Shown here: in pieces, positions 8,147 through 16,861 of the stretch
Layout: each line of letters starts with the position of its first letter
Numbering within the stretch: the stretch's first letter is position 1
From: Bacteroidota bacterium
Lineage (GTDB): Bacteria > Bacteroidota > Bacteroidia > AKYH767-A > OLB10
Length of the DNA stretch: 33,063 nucleotides
Assembly (NCBI GenBank): GCA_029547265.1
Contig: JAKPPP010000268.1
Span: 1 to 33,063, forward strand
Reading direction: 5' to 3'
Position numbers and translations under genes: made by a program
The notes under the pieces: generated by a model
What the model was told of the DNA's origin: nothing
Database searches by the model: none
The model's input: the letters and a program-made list of their open reading frames with translations, nothing else

Positions 8147-10204
8147 ATGAAAAAATTATTATCTACTGCAGCTCTTGCTGCATTTACTTTGCTACTGCAT
8201 GCTCAAACTGCCGTTACGCCTGAGCTGTTGTGGAAAATCGGACGTGTTTCTGATCCTCGACTTTCTCCTGATGGAAAGACTGTTGTCTTTAATGTTAGAA
8301 ATTATGATGTGCCTTCTAATAAAAGCCAAGGTGATATCTACGCCATTTCTCCTCAAGGTGGTAATCCTGTTGCATTAGCAAATTCTGCCGATGATGAAGG
8401 CTCTGCTCGCTGGCGTCCCGATGGAAAGAAAATCGGATTTATTCAAAACGATAAAAATGGTGATAGCCAACTATGGGAAATGAATCCCGATGGATCCGGC
8501 AAAACCCAGGTTTCTTTTGTAGAAGGAGGAATCAGTAATTTCGGATATGCGGGAACGTTAGGTTCTGTGTGGTTTGCTGCTGATGTGAAACTCGATAAAA
8601 AACCAAGTGAAATCTATCCCGATCTTCCTAAAACTGATGGAGCTCGTATAATCGATGGATTAATGTTCCGCCATTGGAATGCTTGGCATGATTATGCATA
8701 TAGCCACGTGTTTGTTGTAACTTACGCGGATGGTAAATTCACCGGAACACCTAAAGATATCATGGCAGGTGAACGCTGGGATTCTCCTACAGGTCCTTTT
8801 GGTGGTGATGAGCAAATCGCGATTTCTCCCGACGGAAAAACATTAGCATATACTTCTAAGAAATTGTGGGGTAAAGATGATGCCGTAAGTACGAATTCTG
8901 ATATTTATTTGTACGACATTGCCTCAGGTAAAACAACAAATCTTACCGAAGGTATGAATGGTTACGATAATGATCCTGTTTGGTCGCCCGATAGCAAAAA
9001 GTTATTGTGGCATAGCATGGAAACTCCGGGATATGAGTCGGATCGTAATCGCTTGTTCGTTTATGATTTTGCAACGAATACCAAAAAGGAATTAATCACT
9101 AATTTCGATTATAATGTCGAGGCAGTTGAATGGACAGCAGATTCAAAAATGCTTTATTTCCTTTCTCCGATTAATGCAACTCATCAGGTGTTTTCTTTTG
9201 ATATGAATCCTAAATCGAAAAATGCTTTTAAACAGTTGACTTTCGATCAAGCCGATTATAATGAACTAACGGTGTCGGGTATGGGAAAAACAACTACGGT
9301 TGTAACTTCTCGCGTTGATATGACAATGCCTTCTGAATTATATGCAATCAATACTACTTCAGGAGCTGCTACACGAATGACTAAAGTAACAGATCCTGTT
9401 TGGGGTAGCGTTAAGAAAAGTAATGTTGTAAAGCGCATGGTTAAAACTACTGATGGTAAGGAAGAACTAGTTTGGGTAGTATATCCTCCTGATTTTAACC
9501 CTGCAAAAAAATATCCTACTTTATTGTTTTGCCAGGGTGGACCACAAAGCGTTGTGAGCCAGTCGTTCTCTTATCGTTGGAATTTCAGCTTGATGGCTGC
9601 TAATGATTATATCGTTGTTGCACCTAATCGCCGAGGATTACCTTCGTTTGGTGAAGAATGGAACGATGAAATTAAGGGTGATTGGGGCGGACAAGCAATG
9701 AATGACTTATTATCAGCAATCGATGATGTAAGTAAGGAACCATATGTCGATAAAGATCGTTTAGGAGCTGTAGGTGCGAGTTTCGGCGGGTATAGCGTGT
9801 ATTGGCTTGCCGGACATCATAATAAGCGATTTAAGGCTTTTATTTCGCATTGCGGTGTGTTTAACTTGGAGTCTGAGTTTTTATGTACTGAAGAGTTGTT
9901 CTTCGCTAACCATGATATGGATGGCCCTTATTGGAATACGCCTCAGCCTAAAAGCTATCAGCAGTTTTCTCCAAATAGATTTATTAAAAATTGGGATACT
10001 CCGATTTTAGTAATTCATAACGAAAAAGATTTCCGGGTTCCTTTGAATCAAGGTATTGAAGCTTTTACTGCTGCGCAGATGAATAATATTCCTTCTCGTT
10101 TCTTGTACTTCCCTGATGAAGGACATCATGTACTTAAGCCACAAAACAGCATCTTATGGCAACGTGTTTTCTTTGATTGGTTAGATACTTATTTGAAGAA
10201 ATAA
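8147..10204 (+). CDS. Secreted S9 family serine peptidase (DPP5 / acylaminoacyl-peptidase-like)
   Basis: 685 residues with a signal peptide (MKKLLSTAALAAFTLLLHAQ), predicting a periplasmic or exported enzyme that removes short peptides from peptide N-termini. The first ~400 residues form a beta-propeller with TolB/WD-like repeats (DPRLSPDGKTVVF, SARWRPDGKKIGF, IAISPDGKTLAYTS, DPVWSPDSKKLLW). The C-terminal alpha/beta hydrolase has the nucleophile motif GASFGGYS (Ser545), the acid in NEKDFRVP (Asp628) and the base in DEGHHVLKP (His660); all three are intact. The oxyanion segment FCQGGPQS is also visible. Length and order match bacterial DPP5-type enzymes. Substrate specificity cannot be read from sequence alone. 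Confidence 0.92.
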   Translation: MKKLLSTAALAAFTLLLHAQTAVTPELLWKIGRVSDPRLSPDGKTVVFNVRNYDVPSNKSQGDIYAISPQGGNPVALANSADDEGSARWRPDGKKIGFIQNDKNGDSQLWEMNPDGSGKTQVSFVEGGISNFGYAGTLGSVWFAADVKLDKKPSEIYPDLPKTDGARIIDGLMFRHWNAWHDYAYSHVFVVTYADGKFTGTPKDIMAGERWDSPTGPFGGDEQIAISPDGKTLAYTSKKLWGKDDAVSTNSDIYLYDIASGKTTNLTEGMNGYDNDPVWSPDSKKLLWHSMETPGYESDRNRLFVYDFATNTKKELITNFDYNVEAVEWTADSKMLYFLSPINATHQVFSFDMNPKSKNAFKQLTFDQADYNELTVSGMGKTTTVVTSRVDMTMPSELYAINTTSGAATRMTKVTDPVWGSVKKSNVVKRMVKTTDGKEELVWVVYPPDFNPAKKYPTLLFCQGGPQSVVSQSFSYRWNFSLMAANDYIVVAPNRRGLPSFGEEWNDEIKGDWGGQAMNDLLSAIDDVSKEPYVDKDRLGAVGASFGGYSVYWLAGHHNKRFKAFISHCGVFNLESEFLCTEELFFANHDMDGPYWNTPQPKSYQQFSPNRFIKNWDTPILVIHNEKDFRVPLNQGIEAFTAAQMNNIPSRFLYFPDEGHHVLKPQNSILWQRVFFDWLDTYLKK

Positions 10205-10218
10205 AAAATATTAAAAGT

Positions 10219-10250
10219 AAAAGGGTCGACTGTTTAGCCGACCCTTTTTT
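10219..10250. terminator. Bidirectional terminator between convergent genes
   Basis: AAAAGGGTCG (10219-10228) pairs with CGACCCTTTT (10239-10248) around a short loop. The T-run continues to 10250 on the + strand, and the A-run before the stem serves the - strand. It separates the S9 peptidase from the convergent lipoprotein gene. Confidence 0.9.
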
Positions 10251-10256
10251 ATTTTT

Positions 10257-10613
10257 TTAATTTCCAACCTTTGCTTGTTCTTCGCTTAAATGTGTGATGA
10301 TTTCTTTGTACATATCGTTCATCACTTCAGGATGGCTTTTATACCATTCGAAACTTTCCTTAAACTGCTCCGGTGTAATCTGATGTTTTTGAAATACTTC
10401 TTTGTAATAACCGTATGCGATTTTTCTGGTGCTGTCAGAGTAGTTTAAATTCCGAAGTTGAATTGTCGCTTCCGTGTAATGTACATCCGAAAGTACTTCT
10501 ATCATCTTCTTTTGAGGCATGATGTTAGAAGGGATTTCTTCTTTTTCTCTCGAACAAGACGATAAAATAATTATCCCCGAAAACAATAGTGATTTAATGA
10601 AAGTGTTCCGCAT
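10257..10613 (-). CDS. DUF4296-like lipoprotein
   Basis: 118 residues starting at the ATG at 10613, one base after the pyrC stop; an upstream TTG at 10625 would overlap pyrC and is less likely. The N-terminus is a lipoprotein signal (MRNTFIKSLLFSG...ILSSCSREKEE; lipobox Cys after LSS), so it should be membrane anchored in the periplasm or outer membrane. The mature part resembles the DUF4296 family of Bacteroidota (MIEVLSDVHYTEATIQLRN...HQITPEQFKESFEWYKSHPE). Function unknown. It lies third in the fumC-pyrC gene string. Confidence 0.8.
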   Translation of the reverse strand: MRNTFIKSLLFSGIIILSSCSREKEEIPSNIMPQKKMIEVLSDVHYTEATIQLRNLNYSDSTRKIAYGYYKEVFQKHQITPEQFKESFEWYKSHPEVMNDMYKEIITHLSEEQAKVGN

Positions 10614-10614
10614 G

Positions 10615-11955
10615 TTATCGATCAAATGTTATTCGTTGCCCTTTTTTACTTTCATTGAATGCCCCGTTCGAATAGGCTAAATGCCCACTTACAAAAGTTG
10701 CTTCTATGCCTGCCGAGAATGTATGTCCTTCAAACGGCGACCATCCACATTTATACAGTAAGTTTTCTTTGCTAACGGTATTCGGTTTGTTCAAATTAAC
10801 TAATACTAAATCAGCAAAATACCCTTCTCTGATAAATCCTCTGTCTTTTATTTGAAAACATATCGCCGGCGCATGACTAGTCTTCTCTACAACTTTTTCT
10901 AATGTGATCCATCCTTCTTTTACAAAGTCGAGTAGGGCAGGGAGCGCATGTTGTACTAATGGCCCCCCCGAAGGACAAGCGCCATACTTCTGCATTTTTT
11001 CTGCAATAGTATGCGGAGCATGATCTGTTGCTATAACATCTATTCTATCATCTAATAAGGCTTGACGAATTATAGTGCGATCGTTTGCTGTTTTTACTGC
11101 GGGATTCCATTTAATCCATCCTTGCTTGGTTTTGTAATCTTCATCACTAAACCATAAATGATGGATGCAAGCTTCGGCAGTAATTCTCTTTTCTTTCAAA
11201 GGAATGTCATTCCTGAATAATTCTGTTTCTCTTCCTGTTGAAATATGTAAAATGTGTAATCGAGAGTTGTGCTTTTCAGCTAACGATTTCGCAAGTGATG
11301 ATGAAATGTAGCATGCTTCAGCACTTCTGATAATGGGATGTTCTTCCATCGGAATATCATCGCCATACTTTTCAATCGCTCGAGCTAAATTTTCTTTGAT
11401 TGTTTTTTCGTCTTCACAATGTACCGCAATTAATGTTGGAGCTTCTGCAAAAAGTTTGTTTAGTACATGACTGTCATCTACCAACATATCACCGGTACTC
11501 GATCCCATGAATATTTTTATACCACAAACATTTTTAGGATCAGTCTTTATTACTTCGTCGAAATTATGATTCGTTACTCCCATGAAGAAGGAGTAGTTGG
11601 CAAGCGAACATTCGGAAGCACGGTCGTATTTTGCTTGAAGCAATTCTTGCGTTATTGTTTGTGGATTGGTATTCGGCATCTCCATATAAGTGGTGATGCC
11701 TCCCGCAACAGCTGCTTTTGCTTCTGTGTAAATTTCTCCTTTGTGCGTTAATCCCGGTTCTCGAAAATGTACTTGGTCATCAATGCAACCCGGAAGTAAA
11801 TGTAAATTCTCCCCGTTGATTTCAGAGTAATTTTCGGGAGTTGATGCAATGTTCCCAATGCGCTCAATCCTGCCTTCTTTAATGCAAATGTCGGTATGGC
11901 GAATGATTCCTTCATTCACTATACCGACATTGCGAATTATCGTTTTCGACGACAT
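10615..11955 (-). CDS. pyrC: Dihydroorotase, Bacteroidota type with QxH metal motif
   Basis: 446 residues. It catalyses reversible ring closure of carbamoyl-aspartate to dihydroorotate, step three of pyrimidine synthesis, in the cytoplasm. Amidohydrolase landmarks: IDDQVHFREPGLTHKGEI, AGGITTYMEMPNTNP, the lysine segment GIKIFMGSSTGD, metal ligands in IAVHCEDE and LHILHIST, and the catalytic Asp region VIATDHAPHTIAEK. The usual HxHxR is QVHFR, so the first metal-ligand His is Gln. I recall this as a feature of Bacteroidetes dihydroorotases rather than decay. It starts three bases after the fumC stop, so translation is probably coupled. An allantoinase or hydantoinase is possible but less likely. 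Confidence 0.9.
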   Translation of the reverse strand: MSSKTIIRNVGIVNEGIIRHTDICIKEGRIERIGNIASTPENYSEINGENLHLLPGCIDDQVHFREPGLTHKGEIYTEAKAAVAGGITTYMEMPNTNPQTITQELLQAKYDRASECSLANYSFFMGVTNHNFDEVIKTDPKNVCGIKIFMGSSTGDMLVDDSHVLNKLFAEAPTLIAVHCEDEKTIKENLARAIEKYGDDIPMEEHPIIRSAEACYISSSLAKSLAEKHNSRLHILHISTGRETELFRNDIPLKEKRITAEACIHHLWFSDEDYKTKQGWIKWNPAVKTANDRTIIRQALLDDRIDVIATDHAPHTIAEKMQKYGACPSGGPLVQHALPALLDFVKEGWITLEKVVEKTSHAPAICFQIKDRGFIREGYFADLVLVNLNKPNTVSKENLLYKCGWSPFEGHTFSAGIEATFVSGHLAYSNGAFNESKKGQRITFDR

Positions 11956-11958
11956 TTT

Positions 11959-13365
11959 TTAGTTTTTAGGAAGTTCTCCTACCATTGTCAAAGGATCTAC
12001 CCACTCATCAAATTGCTCCGATGTTAAATATCCTAATTCAATAGCAGTATCTTTTAATGTCTTGCCTTGCTTATGCGCTGTTTGTGCAATCTCAGCAGCT
12101 TTGTAATATCCGATATGAGTGTTTAATGATGTCACTAACATCAATGAGTTGTTAAGATTGTTCTTAATGTTCTCTTCAATCGGCGCAATGCCAACTGCAC
12201 ACTTATCGTTGAACGATACACATACATCTCCAATCAATCTTGCAGAGTGAAGGAAGTTATAAATCATTACCGGTTTAAATACGTTCAATTCGAAATGTCC
12301 CGTAGCTCCGCCGATGTTAATTGCAACATCATTTCCCATTACTTGAGCAGCTACCATTGTCATAGCTTCACATTGCGTTGGATTAACTTTTCCCGGCATG
12401 ATAGATGATCCAGGTTCGTTATCAGGAATAAATAATTCGCCGATACCGCAACGTGGCCCCGATGCTAATAAACGAATATCATTACCAATTTTCATTAAGC
12501 TAACGGCAACAGTTTTTAATGCACCATGTGCTTCTACTATCGCATCATGCGCAGCTAATGCTTCAAATTTATTTTCTGCTGTGATGAATGGTAAACCTGA
12601 TAATTTAGCAATGTTCATCGCTACATTTTCTGAATATCCCTTTGGTGTGTTGATACCTGTTCCTACAGCTGTTCCTCCTAAAGCAAGTTCTGCTAAATGT
12701 GGAAGAGTATTTTCAATTGCACGAATTCCATGTGTTAATTGTGATACATATCCGCTAAGCTCTTGTCCAAGTGTTAATGGAGTTGCATCCATTAAGTGTG
12801 TTCTTCCAATCTTAACAATATGCATGAACTCTTTCGATTTCGCTGCAAGTGTATCTCTTAATTGACGTAATCCCGGTAAAGTGCATTCCATTAATATACT
12901 GTATGCAGCAATATGCATCGCAGTAGGGAAAGTGTCGTTAGATGATTGCGATTTATTTACATCATCATTTGGATGAACAGCTTTCTTTTCGTCCATCAAA
13001 CTTCCGCCTTGTAAAACGTGAGCACGATAAGCAACAACTTCGTTTACGTTCATGTTGCTTTGTGTACCCGATCCTGTTTGCCAAACAACTAAAGGAAATT
13101 GATCAGCTAATTTACCTGCTAAAATTTCATCACACACTTGTCCGATTAAATCACATTTCTCTTTTGGTAATACTCCCGCTTCAAAATTGGTAATCGCGGC
13201 CGCTTTCTTTAGAATTGCAAATGCACGAATAATTTCTTTCGGCATTTTGTTGATGTCTTGTGCAATCTTGAAATTTTCAATCGAGCGTTGTGTTTGTGCT
13301 CCCCAGTAAACATCCGCAGGAACCTGCACTGTTCCCATCGTGTCTTTTTCTATGCGGTAATTCAT
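11959..13365 (-). CDS. fumC: Fumarate hydratase class II
   Basis: 468 residues, the usual size of the iron-free class II enzyme that interconverts fumarate and malate in the TCA cycle as a cytoplasmic tetramer. Diagnostic segments are [15 protein letters not shown], the catalytic [33 protein letters not shown] and the signature [15 protein letters not shown]. The start ATG at 13365 begins [16 protein letters not shown] as in homologues. It is the first gene of a tight three-gene string with pyrC and the DUF4296-like lipoprotein. No TAnnTTTG element was found in the 100 bases upstream. Confidence 0.96.
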   Translation of the reverse strand: MNYRIEKDTMGTVQVPADVYWGAQTQRSIENFKIAQDINKMPKEIIRAFAILKKAAAITNFEAGVLPKEKCDLIGQVCDEILAGKLADQFPLVVWQTGSGTQSNMNVNEVVAYRAHVLQGGSLMDEKKAVHPNDDVNKSQSSNDTFPTAMHIAAYSILMECTLPGLRQLRDTLAAKSKEFMHIVKIGRTHLMDATPLTLGQELSGYVSQLTHGIRAIENTLPHLAELALGGTAVGTGINTPKGYSENVAMNIAKLSGLPFITAENKFEALAAHDAIVEAHGALKTVAVSLMKIGNDIRLLASGPRCGIGELFIPDNEPGSSIMPGKVNPTQCEAMTMVAAQVMGNDVAINIGGATGHFELNVFKPVMIYNFLHSARLIGDVCVSFNDKCAVGIAPIEENIKNNLNNSLMLVTSLNTHIGYYKAAEIAQTAHKQGKTLKDTAIELGYLTSEQFDEWVDPLTMVGELPKN

Positions 13366-13557
13366 TGTATGGTTTTTTTGTCTTAACCTTATTATTCGTT
13401 TTTATAAGACTAAGGAATTTTTGTTTTTAACTTTTGTATTCTAATAGTATTCGTATTATGAGTTACTATTTCAAGTGTATTTACCTTTATACTTAACTGT
13501 ATTAAACTTCGCTTGTGTCACATAATCTCAACGCATTTCGACAATCTCTATTGCAGA

Positions 13558-13602
13558 CGGCTTCGCCGAACTATGAACTATGAACTCTCATCGGCTTCGC
13601 CG
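13558..13602. repeat. Two copies of the palindrome CGGCTTCGCCG
   Basis: Identical 11-bp mini-hairpins (CGGC-TTC-GCCG) at 13558-13568 and 13592-13602, 34 bp apart, stand just before the perfect heptad array. The rest of 13366-13557 is AT-rich with no gene seen. Confidence 0.8.
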
Positions 13603-13704
13603 TAACCTCGAACCTCGAACCTCGAACCTCGAACCTCGAACCTCGAACCTCGAACCTCGAACCTCGAACCTCGAACCTCGAACCTCGAACCTCGAACCTC
13701 GAAC
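13571..13704. repeat. Heptanucleotide tandem repeat array (CCTCGAA)14 with degenerate flank
   Basis: Fourteen perfect copies of CCTCGAA run from 13606 to 13703. Five in-phase degenerate heptads precede them (ctatgaa, ctatgaa, ctctcat, cggcttc, gccgtaa). The array stops three bases short of the prfB stop codon (13707), so it forms the immediate 3' flank of prfB. Confidence 0.95.
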
Positions 13705-13706
13705 TC

Positions 13707-14796
13707 CTATCCCACCTCCGAATTCTCCATCAAAAACGCTTTGATGAATTCGTCAATCTCGCCATCTAATACAGCTCCTGTGTCTGATGTTTCGTAGTCG
13801 GTACGATTGTCTTTTACTAATTTATAAGGATGTAATACATAACTGCGTATCTGACTCCCCCACTCAATTTTTTTCTTGCTGCTCTCTGTCGCTTGCTTAG
13901 CTTCGTTGCGCTTTCTTAATTCAAGTTCGTACAATTGCGATCGTAACATCTGCATCGCTCTTTCTTTGTTGCCGCCTTGCGTTCGCTCTACCTGACAAAT
14001 AACTACTATCCCCGTTGGGTGATGCGTTAATTGTACTTTGGTTTCTACCTTGTTTACATTCTGCCCTCCGGCACCTCCCGATCGTGATGTTTGTATCGAA
14101 ATATCAGCATCTTTAATTTCAATGTTGATTTCATCATCGATTAACGGATATGCATATACCGATGCAAATGAAGTATGCCTGCGTGCATTCGAATCAAATG
14201 GAGAAATCCTCACTAATCGATGCACTCCATTCTCACTCTTCAAATATCCGTATGCAAAGTTTCCTTCAATTTCGTAGGTCGCCGATTTAATCCCAGCGCC
14301 ATCTCCTTCTTGATAGTCTATCTCTGTTACTTTGTAGTTGTGTCGCTCAGCCCAACGTAAATACATGCGCAATAGTATCGATGCCCAATCCTGACTTTCC
14401 GTTCCACCCGCTCCCGAGTTGATTGTAAGTACAGCACTGAGTCGATCTTCTTCACCACTTAACATGTTTTTGAATTCCAGTTCTTCTACTAACTTGGTAG
14501 TAGCAGCATAGGCAGAATCCACTTCTTCTTCTGTTGCTTCTCCCGCTTTTTGAAATTCAAATAGTACCGAAAGGTCTTCTACCGACGATGATACCTCTTG
14601 AAAAGCATTCGTCCATTCTTTCTTTAAGTTAACATTCTTTAAAATCTGCTCTGCACGCTTCGGGTCGTCCCAAAAGTCGGGCGCATGTGTCAGTTGTTCT
14701 TCCTGCGCAATTTGTTGAAGTCGGTTATCGACGTCAAAGATGCCTCCTCAGAGCATCCCTACGGTCAGAAAGTTCTTTTAATTGCTCTTGTATCAT
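13707..14796 (-). CDS. prfB: Peptide chain release factor 2 with programmed +1 frameshift
   Basis: RF2 releases peptides at UGA and UAA. A 20-codon ORF (ATG at 14796; [20 protein letters not shown]) ends at an in-frame TGA (14736-14734). Skipping the base at 14736 continues as GAC at 14735 ([14 protein letters not shown]...) to the TAG at 13709, giving 362 residues. The second frame has the RF2 anticodon-like SPF ([15 protein letters not shown]) and the catalytic GGQ ([15 protein letters not shown]). The region before the frameshift site matches the conserved RF2 N-terminus. The open frame starting at an internal ATG at 14522 would lack the N-terminal domain and is not the real start. No terminator hairpin follows; a heptad array does. 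Confidence 0.96.
14733..14748 (-). promoter_or_regulatory. RF2 autoregulatory +1 frameshift site
   Basis: On the minus strand AGGAGG (14748-14743) is followed by CAT, then CTT-TGA-C (14739-14733). This is the classic Shine-Dalgarno-like stimulator, slippery CUU, UGA stop and following C. Low RF2 makes ribosomes pause at UGA and shift +1, which raises RF2 synthesis. Confidence 0.95.
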
Positions 14797-14804
14797 AATG
14801 GTCG

Positions 14805-14812
14805 CAAAAGTA
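14805..14812 (-). promoter_or_regulatory. prfB promoter -7 element
   Basis: TACTTTTG on the minus strand is a perfect TAnnTTTG match. It ends nine bases before the prfB ATG, implying a very short or absent 5' leader. Confidence 0.65.
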
Positions 14813-14948
14813 CTAAAAATTGCCTCGTTGTGCCTACCGCTTATTCTTTTTCGAGCCCTCTTTTAGTGCTTTTTGTCAGTTTATTATAAGATTTTCAAAA
14901 AACCGACTTCCTCTTTTTTCTTTCAAAGAATTATGATCCCCATTAAAC

Positions 14949-14975
14949 AAAAAAACTGCTCCGTTTCCGAAGCAG
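14949..14975 (-). terminator. Terminator of the OmpA-like gene
   Basis: Read on the minus strand, CTGCT (14975-14971) plus two inner pairs, one mismatch and a four-base loop close with AGCAG (14960-14956), followed by seven T (14955-14949). It lies 26 nt past the OmpA-like stop. Confidence 0.85.
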
Positions 14976-15000
14976 CTTTTCCTATTTTTTTACTTTATGA

Positions 15001-16446
15001 TTATTTCGCCAAATTAAATTCTACACGACGATTTTTCGCTTTGTTGCTATCTGTTGTATTCGGTTCAGCAGGCTTGCTGTCTCCGTTTCCTACGGAATTC
15101 ATTCTGCTAGCATCTACTCCTTTTGATTCTAAATATGCTTTAACAGCATCAGCACGTTTTTGTGATAACGTCACATTGTTTGCAGTGTCTCCAACATTGT
15201 CGGTGTTACCATTTATGATAATTCTGTAGTTGTTGTTTTTCTTCAATAACGCTGCTAACTTATCTAGGTTTCCGTTATAAGATTTGCGAATAATGTCTTT
15301 TCCTGTTTCGAAGTAAACAATTTTAATCGTTTTGTTAAATAATTTTATGTCGGCTTCTGTTAACTCAGGACATCCTTTATTTGTAATGCTGCCTGCTACT
15401 TCAGGACAATTATCGTCTTGATCTGCTACTAAGTCGCCATCTTTATCAGGACATCCACTCATCTTAATTGATCCCGGTACTGTAGGGCAATTGTCAGATG
15501 GATCAATGATTCCGTCTCCGTCCGTGTCAATACATCCTAAGAGTTCTTTAACTCCTTTTATATCCGGACATTTATCTTCTGCATCAGTAACTCCGTCTCC
15601 GTCACGATCCGGACAACCTTGCAATTCTAATGTTCCTGCTACTTCCGGACATTTATCATCTGCATCTGCTATACCGTCGTTGTCTTGATCAGGACATCCT
15701 TTCGTTGCAATAGTTCCTTTTATATCCGGACATTTATCGTCAGCGTCTAAAATTCCATCTCCATCACGGTCTAACGGACATCCATTCATATCAACTTTTA
15801 CCCCCGCAGGTGTATTCGGACATTTATCTTTCTTGTCAGGTACTCCATCGTTGTCAGTGTCTTTTACTTTTCCGAAGTTCATCGTTAAGCTAAGACTATG
15901 CATCAAGTATGAATCGTTATTCGAACGTGCTTCGTAATCACGAGTGTCGTGATCAGTGTACATGAATGTTTCTTGAAGTTGTACGTTGAATAATTCGTTT
16001 ATTCTGTAACGTATCCCGGCTCCGAAAGGCACGAAGAAATCAGTTCCTTCAGGAGTGCGTTCTCCTTGTAAATATTGAAAACCAATTCCACCATGTAAGT
16101 AAGGAAGAAACTTATGCGTATCTTGGTTGAAAGCATAAAGACGAACGTGCGCATTCCATTGAATTTGTTCAGCACGGAATCGCTTGTTAGCACTTTCTAT
16201 ATATCCCAATGATCCATAAGTCACGTTGGTTGAGAAGTCTGCTTTTGAAGTGATGTAACGACTGTAGCTTATCCCGATATGAGCATAAGTTGCTTGATCC
16301 GATGCGTAAAATCCCTGACCTAAGTCGCCATTGTACTGCGAAACTCCCCCTAAGAGACCGATCGAGTTGGCACGTTCTACGGTTTGCGCAAAGCTATTTA
16401 AGCAGAGAAGGCTGAAAACCAGGACGTTAAGTAATAATTTCTTCAT
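15001..16446 (-). CDS. OmpA family outer-membrane protein with six thrombospondin type-3 repeats
   Basis: 481 residues from the ATG at 16446; an earlier possible start (16494) overlaps the promoter and is rejected. Signal peptide MKKLLLNVLVFSLLCLNSFAQ. An N-terminal beta-barrel (~22-200) follows, with alternating segments such as IGISYSRYITSKADFSTNVTYGS. Then six calcium-binding TSP3 repeats of the type DRDGDGILDADDKCPDIKG...GCP, and a C-terminal OmpA peptidoglycan-binding domain (~360-481: IVYFETGKDIIRKS, INGNTDNVGD, LSQKRADAVKAYL, RRVEFNLAK). It should tie the outer membrane to the cell wall. The order is standard for abundant Bacteroidota OmpA proteins. It sits upstream of prfB in the same direction but has its own terminator and promoter. 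Confidence 0.95.
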   Translation of the reverse strand: MKKLLLNVLVFSLLCLNSFAQTVERANSIGLLGGVSQYNGDLGQGFYASDQATYAHIGISYSRYITSKADFSTNVTYGSLGYIESANKRFRAEQIQWNAHVRLYAFNQDTHKFLPYLHGGIGFQYLQGERTPEGTDFFVPFGAGIRYRINELFNVQLQETFMYTDHDTRDYEARSNNDSYLMHSLSLTMNFGKVKDTDNDGVPDKKDKCPNTPAGVKVDMNGCPLDRDGDGILDADDKCPDIKGTIATKGCPDQDNDGIADADDKCPEVAGTLELQGCPDRDGDGVTDAEDKCPDIKGVKELLGCIDTDGDGIIDPSDNCPTVPGSIKMSGCPDKDGDLVADQDDNCPEVAGSITNKGCPELTEADIKLFNKTIKIVYFETGKDIIRKSYNGNLDKLAALLKKNNNYRIIINGNTDNVGDTANNVTLSQKRADAVKAYLESKGVDASRMNSVGNGDSKPAEPNTTDSNKAKNRRVEFNLAK

Positions 16447-16477
16447 GATTGTTGCAATAATTTTTAAAGAAGGATTG

Positions 16478-16485
16478 CAAAGGTA
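16478..16485 (-). promoter_or_regulatory. Promoter -7 element of the OmpA-like gene
   Basis: TACCTTTG on the minus strand is a perfect TAnnTTTG match, giving a predicted leader of about 25 nt before the ATG at 16446. It also shows that the longer reading frame starting at 16494 cannot be the true start. Confidence 0.75.
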
Positions 16486-16628
16486 GCTTTTCATTCATCA
16501 TCTAGGCGTTTTACGTGCAAATTTGTCGTTTTCTTCATATTGATAATGGTCATTAATAACTTATTTTAATTGACTTTCGGTGGTGGAAATCTTTTGTTTT
16601 GTCAGTCTTCAATTACCTTAAAGTGTCA

Positions 16629-16636
16629 TACCTTTG
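16629..16636 (+). promoter_or_regulatory. Promoter -7 element for the SAM riboswitch-metH transcript
   Basis: TACCTTTG is a perfect TAnnTTTG match placed about 36 nt before the riboswitch P1 helix. It predicts a start near 16643 and a leader of about 220 nt. No clear -33 TTTG at the usual distance was found. Confidence 0.75.
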
Positions 16637-16671
16637 TGTCAGTTCTTACTCAAAATTCGATAAAATTCGAA

Positions 16672-16776
16672 GCACTTATCCAGAAAGGCGGAGGGACTGA
16701 GCCCTTTGATGCCTTGGCAACCCTTGTAAAAGAAGGTGCCACATCCTGTCCCTGTTTACCGGGAAAAGATAAGTGC
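16672..16776 (+). promoter_or_regulatory. SAM-I (S-box) riboswitch
   Basis: The aptamer is recognised by a perfect 9-bp P1 helix, GCACTTATC (16672-16680) with GATAAGTGC (16768-16776). The conserved core AGAAAGGCGGAGGGACTG, then GCCC, TGATGCC, GGCAACC, and the later AAGGTGCCA and TCCTGTCCC segments are all present. It binds S-adenosylmethionine and is expected to lower metH expression when SAM is plentiful. Confidence 0.93.
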
Positions 16777-16848
16777 CGGAAGATCTGGTTATACTATTAA
16801 TCTATAAATCTCTTTCGGCACGCCGGAGGAGATTTTTTATTTTCCGGC
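16773..16848 (+). promoter_or_regulatory. Candidate expression platform of the SAM riboswitch
   Basis: The 3' arm of P1 runs into GTGCCGGA (16773-16780). GTGCCG can pair with CGGCAC at 16816-16821. TCCGGC at 16843-16848 can pair either with GCCGGA at 16775-16780 or with the identical GCCGGA at 16822-16827. P1 formation would block the first alternatives. No terminator U-tract follows a strong stem, so control at translation is more likely. Pairings are seen; the mechanism is inferred. Confidence 0.5.
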
Positions 16849-16861
16849 TGCCTGCTTACAT

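Noticed and set aside
12398-12865. 155-codon plus-strand open frame opposite fumC
   Set aside because: Antisense shadow of a highly conserved enzyme; no start context and no family resemblance.
13571-13704. CRISPR or origin iterons
   Set aside because: Units are directly adjacent with no spacers, and no cas, replication or partition gene is nearby. The seven-base period is too short for iterons of known type.
13707-14522. prfB as a truncated gene or pseudogene starting at 14522
   Set aside because: The missing N-terminus is found upstream through the classic CTT-TGA-C +1 frameshift, so the gene is complete.
16447-16494. Start of the OmpA-like protein at 16494
   Set aside because: It would place 16 residues before a clean signal peptide, and the DNA contains the -7 promoter element.
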